64,000 nt of DNA, from NCBI GenBank assembly GCA_015178975.1, contig WHVD01000013.1, positions 1,054,001 through 1,118,000 of the forward strand, written 5' to 3'. Positions 55,212 through 64,000 of the stretch are shown in pieces (the stretch's first letter is position 1; the number at the start of each line of letters is the position of its first letter). The notes beneath the pieces were generated by a model. That model saw nothing but the letters and a program-made list of their open reading frames with translations. It ran no database searches and was not told the origin of the DNA. The position numbers and the translations under genes were made by a program. This DNA is from Hysterangium stoloniferum. Taxonomy: Eukaryota > Basidiomycota > Agaricomycetes > Hysterangiales > Hysterangiaceae.

Positions 55212-55625
55212 ATGGTAGGGCTACGATCATGCCCAGTGACTTTTGACGATGTCATATATAAAACACACGTTTCCTTGAGCAAGGTTCAAGTTGGCCACAG
55301 TTTTTGTACAATCGGCTCGGAACATAATGAACTTGAACCGCACATCGATGTCGCAAGCCACCACTCACGTTATGTAACATTAATTAGCAAGGGATCTCAC
55401 CAAACCTCGGAGAACAATGCGTTCAAGCTCGAGCAAGGCCATCTCGGAAGTACATCCGATGAGATTCCCAAAATGGATGGGCTAGAATGCCATGACCTTC
55501 TTCGTGTGAATATGGCTGTCGACCCGCACCCCCCGGCCGAAGAAGTTTCAGGGGAGAAGTCGTCCCGTTTGGCTCGATCCGGAGAAATATGCCAGAGTGG
55601 CTTGCCCCACTTGTTGCTCAAATAG
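55212..55625 (+). CDS. Hypothetical ORF, 137 aa
   Basis: ATG-started single open frame with mixed composition (MVGLRSCPVTFDDVIYK; ends LPHLLLK). No motif, signal peptide or membrane segment is visible and I recognise no family. It may be a chance ORF. It lies upstream of the BCS1-like gene on the same strand with 568 bp between them. Confidence 0.25.
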   Translation: MVGLRSCPVTFDDVIYKTHVSLSKVQVGHSFCTIGSEHNELEPHIDVASHHSRYVTLISKGSHQTSENNAFKLEQGHLGSTSDEIPKMDGLECHDLLRVNMAVDPHPPAEEVSGEKSSRLARSGEICQSGLPHLLLK

Positions 55626-56193
55626 TCGGAATAGATATTTAATACTTCCGAGACATTTAAAAATTAGTGTTACTATTAACTCTTTTCAAGGCGAAACTAC
55701 TCGGATAATGGAGAAACTCAATGGCACTGATGTAATTAAGGGCTGGCCTGGGCACGAATTGGTCCTTTCGTCCTTTGGCACGAACCGGACGAATAGCGCA
55801 CAGTCACTAAATACGCGTCCCCAGTCTACCTTTCTTGTCCTCTTGCCACCATCCCCACCGTCATTGACGACGACAACCACACAAGAGATAGCTTGTGAAA
55901 CGATTTAGACGATCATCTCCATCCATATCTCATTCAGCCCTGCTCGCAGTCGGTCTTATACTACGGCTGCGAGACTAGTTACGTGACTCGACACGCAAGT
56001 CATATCGCACAGCCATTATCGCCGGCTTCATATAGACTCATCTCAGATCATCTTATTTCTTCGTTTCACCCCCTTTTATAGATCCCCTCGACCCTTCTCC
56101 CCATCTTCCTCATAAAGCCTGGTCCATCTAGTACCATAACTGCCCATCATACTCCTACCCTCAGTCCCCATCTCCTCGTAGCCTTCACTTGCT
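55626..56193 (+). promoter_or_regulatory. Upstream region of the BCS1-like gene
   Basis: No gene. The last 200 bp before the ATG are C/T-rich (CCCCTCGACCCTTCTCCCC and similar), the pyrimidine-rich leader common before fungal start codons. No other site recognised. Confidence 0.45.
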
Positions 56194-59041
56194 ATGGATC
56201 TCTTCAAGTCGGTGCTAGGCCCGCTGGGGGGTTCGGGTGTTATCGACACCATGAAGCTCGTCGTTCTCGGCGGGACCGTCGAAACTGCACGCAGGGTGTC
56301 CAGTTCTGCCTGGACGAGCTTCGTGAACTGTATGTGTCATACATCTCCCAGATACCCCGCATTGTTGACATAGATCTCATACATCACCAGCCTTCTTCTT
56401 GACGGCCCACTTCAGTGAAGAGGACTATCCATTTGACTGGTTGATGCTGTGGCTGTCCAAGCGCCCAGAATGGCAACGGTGAGCAGCAACGTGTTCGTAA
56501 TCCATATCCGCATTTGACATCCGCATTGTCCTCCTCCGCAGCTCACGCGAGTTCGAGACAACAACACGCACGCATACCATCGGTCTCAACCGCAACACAC
56601 CACTGCCAGGGGAGATCACCGATCCAGACGACCCTGGTATGTCGTCGCTTGGATTACACTCCCTTTTCTTTCTTCGTTTCTTTTATTTTCTTTCTTCTCT
56701 TTATACACCCGCCTTCCACTGACACTGACCCAGACTCCGAAGAATACCAGCAGGATGTTGATGAGGACGCCGAGGGCGAACTGGCCCCAGGCAAACAAAC
56801 CATGAGGGTCGTATTCCAGCCGACGTTTGACACCACACACACAATATACTACCGCAAACACTGGCTCCGAGTACGAAGGTCTAAAAAGTCGGATGGGAGC
56901 GACACCGAGATGTTGAGCATTAGGTGTGTGCACACCATTCGTTACCAGGCGTGCATATTCTTCGTTTTGGCTAATCAGCATCTCTCCACCAGCGTCGTGG
57001 CACGCTCCAACTCGGTGCTGAAACAGCTCGTCCTCCAGGCTAAAAAGGAATACGAGGCAGACGCCATCCACCGCATCCAGATCTACTTCGCCGACTCCCA
57101 TGGCTCGTGGCGCTGGACCGACTCGAGACACAAACGCCCCATGTCGTCCATCGTCCTTGACCCCGGCGTCAAGGAGATGTTGCTCGACGACACGCGCGAC
57201 TTTTTGAGGAGTGAGAAGTGGTATGCTGATCGTGGTATTCCGTTCAGAAGAGGATATCTGTTGCACGGTGTACGTCGCTGCCTTGGCCTACTAGTCTTGT
57301 GTTGGGATACTGAACTGCCACGCTGGGTATGTAGGTGCCTGGCTCTGGTAAATCTTCATTGATTCATGCCATTGCCGGTGAATTGGCGCTTGACATCTAC
57401 GTCGTTTCGCTTTCTTCCAGCTGGTGAGCACCTTATGAGCCCTGTCCTTTCCTTATGGCCCCTGGACCACACCCCCTCTCTCTTCATGCTCTCTATTAGA
57501 AGCCTCCCATCTTAACCGTACGCTTCTCCCACAGGATAAACGACTCGACCCTAAACACGCTCATGGGTCGTGTCCCAGCACGCTGCATCCTCCTTCTCGA
57601 AGATCTCGATGCAGCGTTCACTCGCTCTGTCACACGAGATGGCTCCTCTACCGGTCTTCCCACGTCCTCCAAGTCTGGTACTGCAGCAAAAGACTCGGAT
57701 ACGCCGACTGTGGCGAACAAGGATGGAAAGGAGAAGGAAGAAGCGGCGGATGTGAATACGTTGAGCTTGAGCGGTTTGCTGAACTCGTTGGACGGTGTCG
57801 CGGCTGCGGAAGGGCGGATTCTGTTCGCGTGAGTGTTTACAACATGACGAAACCTCCCCGCTCACTCGGCTCGCACCTCTTCCCCAGCACCACAAACCAC
57901 CTCGAACGTTTGGACCCCGCGCTCTCCCGCCCCGGCCGGATGGACGTCTGGGTCGAGTTCAAGAACGCGTCAAAGTGGCAGTGCGAGCAGCTCTTCCGCA
58001 ATTTCTTCCCGTCCTCCGAGGACCCGCTCGCGACCTCGTCGTCGGCCGGCCCAGGGCCCGTAGACGATCTCTCGCTGGAGGACATCGACATCCCGGGTCT
58101 GACGTGCGAGGTGCTCGAGTCGGACGGGTCCCGGACGGGCTCGTCGACCGCGGCGAGCTCGGTGTCCGGGCGGGCGGCGCGGTCTGAGTATGGGATGGCC
58201 GGCAAGGAGGCGGAGGCGAGCACACCGCCCGCGTTCCCGCCGCCGCTGCAGAAGAGGAAGAAGAATGCGCCCCTGGATCCGGCTACGCTGGCGAGGCTTG
58301 CGATGGAGTTTGCGGAGGCGATTCCGGAGAAGGAGTTTTCGGTTGCGGCGCTGCAGGGTTGTGAGTGTTCCTTCTCCTTCCCTCCTCTTCTTTTTTGTTC
58401 TGTCCTCTTGGTGTGGTTTTTTTTATGCGCGTTTGGTTTAGATCTGTTAAAGAACAAGTCCCGGCCGGAGGCTGCGGCGAAGGAGGCAGCGCAGTGGGTT
58501 ATTACTGAGAGGGAGTTGAGGGAGAGACTGCAGAGGGAAAAGGAGGAGAAGGAGCGGAAAGAGAAAATCGAGGTTTGTCATTCTCTCCCCCTCCACAGAA
58601 AATCCTGCATTTATTAACCATCCCGCGGTTCAGAGAGATCGTAGGCGCCGCGAACTTCTAGAGCGGGAGCGCGAAGAACAGGAGCGTAAAGATCGTCGAT
58701 TAAGAGAGGAAGAGGAAGACCGTCAACGTGACCGCGCGAGAGAGAGGAGGAGGGAGGACGACCGTATTAGAGAGGATGAAAAACGGGAGGAAGAGAGAAA
58801 AAAGAAGGAGACTGAGGCAGCGACTGGTGCTGGGGCAGGGTCCGGAGCCGGGGCCGGGGCTGGGGCTGACACGTCGACGTCAGCCGCGGCGCCAAGATCG
58901 CCTTTGAGAGAGATGTCGGCTGGCGAGGTGCCTGTCCCAGAAACCGCAAGCGAGAGCAAGGACACGTGGGTCGTTGCTGAGGCCGCGCCTGCCTCTCCAT
59001 TGGGGGCAACATCCATTGTTGATGTTCCGGAAGATGCGTGA
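56194..59041 (+). CDS. BCS1-like AAA ATPase, ten exons, 726 aa
   Basis: Member of the Bcs1 AAA family; Bcs1 itself inserts the Rieske Fe-S protein into complex III at the mitochondrial inner membrane. Exons: 56194-56329, 56391-56478, 56542-56636, 56734-56923, 56993-57269, 57335-57423, 57535-57828, 57888-58360, 58442-58572, 58634-59041; 2181 nt, all phases closed. The BCS1 N domain includes [18 protein letters not shown]. Walker A is PGSGKSS (about residue 264), Walker [13 protein letters not shown] (about 309), sensor [20 protein letters not shown]. Acidic/Ser-rich insertions follow Walker B and the Arg finger. The C-terminus is a long Arg/Glu coiled coil followed by Gly/Ala repeats, absent from true Bcs1 (about 450 aa), so this belongs to the fungal expanded Bcs1-like class and its cargo is unknown. 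Exon 1 has no clear transmembrane helix. Confidence 0.92.
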
Positions 59042-59607
59042 CTATGCGTTGATATCATTAGACAGGAGGAGGAGAAAGTGGTGGCGGCGATGACCGTTCG
59101 AGACGGGCCGCCTTCCATATCATCGCCGCACGCTTTGCAGAGGAGGCGCTCGCAGCCCGTCTCAGCGTGGCGTATTCCGTTTTCGTTTCTGGTATGGGGG
59201 TGGGGAGGGGTATGGGGGCTAGAAGGGCGGTCGCAGACAGGTGTTGCTGCGGCTGCGATACTGTATTTCTCTTTCATCTTGCGTTTTGTCTCACATGCAC
59301 TTCACTTGTAAAACTGCCTGTCAATCTCATCCATTCATTTTTTCATTTTTTTTTCTCATATTCCAGCGCCCCTTTTGCTTCTTTCTTGTATGTTGCATAT
59401 CGCTTCCGGTCTATTGTGCCGCTTGCCCTTGATCCATGTCTTCTATGATGTCCCATCTTGATTCCGTATATTTCGTTGGTTTAGTTGGCATTGAAGATGA
59501 TTGTATATATCGTTCAAAATATACACTTGTATACACGAAAATTTATTGTGCATGTGGGGTCCGGTGACAAAGTACAAAGAATACAGATACAAGTACGGGC
59601 TGTGTCA
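59042..59607. other. Convergent intergenic region
   Basis: 566 bp between the stops of the BCS1-like gene and the oxygenase. T-rich stretches on the plus strand (about 59330-59360). Probably two 3' UTRs; no other feature seen. Confidence 0.55.
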
Positions 59608-61285
59608 TCAATACGCACTACCTTGTTTCGGAAGGCCGTTAGGAAAATATTTCCGGAACAGCTCCGGATAATGACGTTCTGCGACATCAGGGTGCGACCT
59701 GTGGCAATTGATCAGTCAATCAGAAAGAATTTGGCAGTGGTTGCAAGGCACATGTGTAGACGTACTTGACGCGTCCGATAAGATTGACCAGTCCCGACTG
59801 TTCACGATCGTACTCAGAAAAGTTAACCGCTACAGAGTGATGATAGAATGAGCGATTATAAAAAATATAAATACGAGTAACGCAATAAACATACAATCCG
59901 TCGCTGCATTCCCCCGTGCTTGCACAAGAGCCACAATATCATCCGGCACTAAGAGGAAACATCCATCAATAGGGTATCAGCCACGTTGACAACAAACATC
60001 TTACAATCCAGCAGCTGCTCGCTCACACGAACATGCTGGCTAATATTCTGGAAGAGGGGGACAGAGTACCGCGGACCGCTGGAACTCTCGGATGGGGAAA
60101 CAACTCTGTGTGATGTGGCGATAGCTGCACCGCGTGTGGCCGTTTCGAGACCTGAACATGATGTAAATGATGTAAGTAATACTCCCACCAAGGTCGTGCA
60201 GAGGAGGGGAATAGATGTGCACCTTTCCCGATGTTAACGACGAATGTTCCTGGGATTGGGCTGGCGGGAATCCAGTCGCCGTGGAGGTTCTGTACTTGGA
60301 GGCCTTCGTGCGGAGAGGCTTGGAGAAGCTACAGGGGTACGGAAGAAATACGAAAAAAAAAAAAAATTGGAGTGATTCGGTCCGGCGGAGCATGATACCC
60401 ACGAAAGTTAGGAAGCCTGCGTCATAATGCGGCCCGACTCCTTGGGTGCTACCGCTCGTTGTAGGTGGGTATTTGACAACCTAATTGGAAAAACCAAACA
60501 TGACAACGTGAGTGCACCGCTAAGGTGGAGCGAGTAGGAGGTGAGCGATAACCTTGCATCGTTGCTGCATGCTCTTCTTCGGGTGATCGTAGAACCGGTC
60601 GAGCGCGTCTGGCGGAAGACCGAGCGCCTCAGCGAGGAGGGAGGCGAATTCAAAGCTCAGATCTTCGACTTGTGAGATGTACGTTTCCATCGTTTCTCTG
60701 AATCCGGGAAGTGAGCTTTCAACGGGCCACTGTTAGCAGTTATTTAATTAGTTTGATTGGGAGTCGCAGGATACTAAATGAGTCATAATGCATACTTGTG
60801 CGTCACCCCATAGTTTCAAGAATTCCGGCGCTCCCGGTGTCCATTTACACTGGTATTGGCTTGCAAAGTCAAACTGCTCACGCAGGTCCGTCGCGCCTTT
60901 AGTAAATTCCGATCCAAATCGTGAATATCCAAGGAAATGGGAGTTATTTCGCATCAATATAGCATCTTTCTGCTCCTGTGGCAATGCGAAGAGACGCGGG
61001 ATATAAGATATCACTGATGAGATGATAGCTTGAGATACGGGGGGGTTTGCGAGGTATAAAAACCTGGATTTGCTCTCTGAGTGAAACTTTGTCGATCCGT
61101 AGATAAACTGGACTCTAACCCGACGTAGATTAAAGCATGGCGTAACTGAGCTAAAAACTTGGGCTTATCTAGCTCACATTCAATTTAGCCTCAATCATAT
61201 TGCATTCATTGAAAAAACACTGACCTCTCTTGACCAAATCATAGTCTAACACAGGTACACTGGTAAAGTCTTCGATGACTGGCAT
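59608..61285 (-). CDS. 2-oxoglutarate/Fe(II)-dependent oxygenase, ten exons, 364 aa
   Basis: Isopenicillin N synthase-like non-heme iron oxygenase. Exons in transcript order: 61285-61225, 61168-61120, 61063-60796, 60729-60553, 60480-60403, 60328-60223, 60151-60005, 59948-59895, 59829-59766, 59698-59608; 1095 nt, all phases closed. The N-terminal DIOX_N part starts MPVIEDFTSVPVLDYD and contains RNNSHFLGYSRFG. The iron triad is visible: H203-x-D205 in GPHYDAGFLTF and H261 in IATSHRVVSP; R274-x-S276 in GPRYSVPLFQ binds 2-oxoglutarate. C-terminus HYPELFRKYFPNG. Length is normal for the family. Substrate cannot be inferred; neighbours give no cluster context. Confidence 0.93.
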
Positions 61286-62050
61286 TGTTACTCTTGTATG
61301 GCTATATCGTGGGATGCAGCAAGTTTAGGGTAGTCGTACTCTTTAAAGACTTTGCTCAACATGATTCCATGTGGTTATCAGTAATCATGCTGATAAATGC
61401 TGATCACGTGTGGTGATAATAGGCACACTAGCTCAATATCTTAGCGAAGAATGGCGCCCTATGGCCCCCACATACCCACAACCTTCCTCTGTATCAACAA
61501 TTCAAAATATTTATAAGAGCATGTGATCTAACTCCCGCATGTAAAATACTCCTGCGCTTGTAAAAATACTTCACAAAATACCCCCGCGGGTCTCCGCGGC
61601 CACCGAATTGCTCCCGCGCGGCAGGAATATTCCCGAGGCAACATTGCTTCCGCGAATACCCAATTTACTCCCGCGATTGCAGAATTGCTTCTGTGTTAAC
61701 TTTTCAGCGAAAATATGACCAGACCTATAGAGGACGAGCGCAATACTGTCTGAGTTATATTGTTGGTTATAAATGCATGGGGGGGTCACATGCGTAACCT
61801 ACGGGGATTATATACTAATAACAAGAGCGGTAATGAATGTGAGCATTAGTGCCCCCGATCACTATACGACTCCGGCTGCTCGATTTACCCAAAAATCTAA
61901 CATTCTGCGCTGCCACAAATGCTCTGTGCTAACGAATTAAAGCTTTAGGCGCCTAACGGCGCTAAATTTCCAGATAGAATTGTTGATACAGAATAAAGTT
62001 GTCACACCCTTGTAGCGTCGCACATATCTCAGCCATCCAACATTGACATC
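61286..62050. promoter_or_regulatory. Divergent promoter region, oxygenase and G-domain gene
   Basis: 765 bp between the two start codons. 61565-61690 holds several CCCGCG/CTCCCGCG motifs interleaved with AATTGCT-type segments, a loose repeat of unknown role. No gene, RNA or transposon end recognised. Confidence 0.5.
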
Positions 62051-63390
62051 ATGTCGCAAGAACAGCTCGAGGGCTTCAGTAATCCTGTAGGGAGTCATAA
62101 CAATCGCAGATTTCCTTTCTAATATCCAAATAGCACGTGGAACGCTTTCGAATTTTGGTTATTGGGAATGCCAACGCTGGAAAGACAACCATTCTGGAAA
62201 AGGTGTGCCATGCCCAGGGTCGCGAACCGGTCTATCTCAATGTAAGTGATCTGTGCCATCCCTAACTGCAATATCCCCAATCCGGTTTACTTAATGCTTT
62301 TGTTACTTACCTGATGTAGAGCGATTCAAAGTTGGAGCCGTCGGCCTCGGTCTGTGTTGGATCGACTTGCACCTCCAGTGGTGGTGCACTCATGATAATT
62401 TTTTAGCGCGGAAACCATGAGATCGAACACCAGTTCCAGTATCCAACTGCTCACGGCTTTGTATTTCATGACTCCTGTGGGTTCGAAGCGGGTGGTGCTG
62501 TCGAACTGCAAAAAGTCAAGGACTTTATCGAAAACCGAGCAAAGGGTGGGCAATTAAAGGATCAATTGCATGCCATCTGGTGCGCTGAAGTTTTGTGTTT
62601 TTTCCAATTTCTGACTTTTGGGGTTCAGGTGTTGCTTGCCAACTAGTAACGATAGAGGGATGACCAATGCAGAGATGAGTCTGTTTGAGAGCGGCACGGG
62701 AAATGGTCAGCCAGTGTCTGCGTCATGAGCTGAGCCTACTGATTATCATCCAAGTCCCCATTATCGCCATTTTCACGAAGATGGATGCTCTGGACCAGGT
62801 GGCACGCAACCAGTTAATGTTTAATGACGATGACCTTTCTTGTAAAGAAATTGAAGAACAAGTTCCCAATCTAGCAAAATCCATATTTCGAAAAAAATAT
62901 CTCAAGCGACTCGAAGAAGTAAAACACAAGCCTCGTTATGTCGTGCTGCTCCGTGGTATGCTCCTTGTCGATGACATAGCAACCCGCTCAGCCATACTGC
63001 TCAGACATGAACAAAGAGGATACTAATTGTGATGAACTGATCGTGAGAACCTCACAGGCCCTTGACCGTGACACTCTGAAACTGTTCTGTCTGTCGATGT
63101 TGCGGATCGATATTGACTCTCGTATCAAACAAGTTATCAACAGGTGAGCTACCCAGTTCTCCGCCTTCAAAGCAGACGGCCAATACATGGATATCCAAGG
63201 ATAATTATACCGCAGGTGCAAGGTGAGGGAGGATATGGCAATGCAAGATGCAAGGCAGACTATTGAATTCATGGGTATCACTTTTCTCAGTTGTTCTCGG
63301 ATCGGGCACATTTTCCGAAGAACAAGCAAAATCCTTGTTCTGCAAGGTCATGTGTTGTTTTCCACACGTCTTGGTGCGAGAATGTTGTAA
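62051..63390 (+). CDS. P-loop G-domain protein, about eight exons, about 314 aa (3' end uncertain)
   Basis: GTP-binding protein of a family expanded in agaricomycete fungi. Exons proposed: 62051-62086, 62134-62241, 62320-62355, 62407-62579, 62629-62705, 62755-62955, 63005-63143, then 63216 to TAA 63388-63390. G1/P-loop GNANAGKTT (ILVIGNANAGKTTIL), G3 HDSCGFE (D-x-x-G), G4 FTKMD are in order and properly spaced. The intron after 62355 could start at another GT; it was chosen to give phase 0 into RGNHEIEHQFQY. After 63143 the structure is open: the last exon may be read through to 63390 or be a 7-nt exon (63216-63222) joined to 63291 onward. Upstream exons are firm. Biological role unknown; no membrane segment seen. 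Confidence 0.75.
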
Positions 63391-63423
63391 CTCTTGCACT
63401 TACATGTTTTTATGTTGGTAACA

Positions 63424-64000
63424 ACAGCCCGTGAGTGGCTCACAGCTATCCTCTTATCATGTCATTCCCTGATATTTCATTGGTAGAGTGTGAGTGTCCA
63501 TACGTATGTTGACAATATCCGGAGATTATTGATTCCAGTATCTTGGCCTTTGAGTTTGTGGGTTGATCTTCCTTGTGATGTAATTGCCTCATCTAACTTA
63601 ACATCATTGCTTCTGAACAGGATGTAGGTCTACCTTGGGAAGTGTTATCATTATGTTGATCTCCACTTCTCCTTGCTCATCACAGAAAGTATGTAACACA
63701 ATTTCACTGCAGTCTGCCTTTTTCTGTTCACAATCATTGAATTATTTTATTATTATGTTTCCAGCTGGTGAGTATTTTAGCAAATATGATTATATTAGCT
63801 CAAGTTAGTTTATTATCCACTGCCCCTTTAGATTGTGAGTATGGCTTCTTCATATTTTTGTTTGGCTTCTGACATATTTGACAGGTGGTAAGCCCTTGCT
63901 GTTGTTTCAAGGCTGTATAACCTTCATCTGGTACATTGCCAATAGGATGTGAGCCTGTCTCCGCCCAGTTTTGCATATACTGGCTCATAACTGTTTCTGT
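63424..64000 (+). other. Array of AG-NNN-GT units: candidate three-base micro-exons
   Basis: Eight triplets are each preceded by an AG acceptor and followed directly by a strong donor: CCC 63428-63430 (GTGAGT), AGT 63487-63489 (GTGAGT), GAT 63621-63623 (GTAGGT), AAA 63686-63688 (GTATGT), CTG 63765-63767 (GTGAGT), ATT 63832-63834 (GTGAGT), GTG 63885-63887 (GTAAGC), GAT 63946-63948 (GTGAGC). A possible 19-nt exon lies at 63539-63557. Intervening intron-like pieces are 49-76 nt and most have T-rich 3' parts. It lies just after the G-domain gene and runs to the window edge. Whether it is transcribed is unknown. Confidence 0.55.

Noticed and set aside
56616..57266. 216-codon minus-strand ORF opposite the BCS1-like gene
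   Set aside because: Crosses several introns and exons of a well-supported gene on the other strand and shows no family resemblance.
57837..58457. 206-codon minus-strand ORF
   Set aside because: Shadow of the GC-rich BCS1-like exon 8; no homology and wrong strand.
61561..61700. CpG-rich repeated stretch as a possible transposon end
   Set aside because: No inverted or direct terminal repeats and no TSD; left as promoter-region sequence.

Overview
The window reads as nuclear DNA of a filamentous basidiomycete. Host genes are broken by many GT-AG introns of about 40-76 nt, and the gene families are fungal or eukaryotic (copper-fist factor, NFU1, UBE2W-type E2, BCS1-like AAA ATPase, 2OG-Fe(II) oxygenase, P-loop G-domain protein). 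The middle is packed with chromodomain Ty3/gypsy, Ty1/copia and Tc1/mariner elements. A Rhizoctonia/Ceratobasidium-like genome is my best guess; that is inference, not proof. Two gene islands (1-3941 and about 53100-64000) flank a roughly 49 kb nest of transposons.

Left island: a six-exon copper-fist regulator (46-1735, +), a seven-exon UBE2W/ubc16-type ubiquitin-conjugating enzyme that long ORFs do not reveal (2067-2869, -), and mitochondrial NFU1 (2979-3941, +). The last two are divergent across a 109-bp shared promoter.

Transposon nest. Tc1-1 (4664-6838) has its transposase split by a solo LTR with a 5-bp target-site duplication (TSD). Gypsy-A (8023-20400) is full length, with 643-bp LTRs and TSD AGAAG, and sits inside the RNase H region of Copia-3. 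Gypsy-A itself carries a solo LTR, a complete 568-bp TRIM (TRIM-t), a Copia-1 solo LTR and a solo TRIM-t LTR, each with its own TSD. Then come solo LTR-E, a Tc1-3 fragment, Copia-2, and two near-identical Copia-1 copies in inverted orientation (23328-28076 on -, 31879-36180 on +). Between the Copia-1 copies lie an inverted piece of a second Gypsy-A copy and a 1948-bp non-coding TG...CA element. The rest of that Gypsy-A copy follows at 36181-40701. Gypsy-B (41337-49539) has an intact gag, a nearly intact pol, and a complete three-exon antisense gene encoding a Zn2Cys6-like motif. Tc1-2 (50173-51766) sits in an old Gypsy-B-type LTR.

Right island: a stretch with no convincing gene (53073-56193), a ten-exon BCS1-like AAA ATPase (56194-59041, +), a ten-exon 2OG-Fe(II) oxygenase (59608-61285, -), and a P-loop G-domain gene (62051 to about 63390, +). 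An array of eight AG-NNN-GT candidate three-base exons runs on to the window edge.

Most striking points: (i) TRIM-t LTRs each contain a complete tRNA-like module with A box, B box and T4 terminator; (ii) a TRIM-t LTR and internal domain are fused at the primer-binding site to a Copia-1 element; (iii) the antisense Zn-cluster gene in Gypsy-B; (iv) the triplet micro-exon array at 63424-63948; (v) TSD logic showing that an inversion between the two Copia-1 copies rearranged the nest; (vi) the stops that differ between Gypsy-A copies are mostly CGA to TGA changes. Exon structures were built by hand; the closing phase of every junction was checked for each multi-exon gene reported with high confidence.
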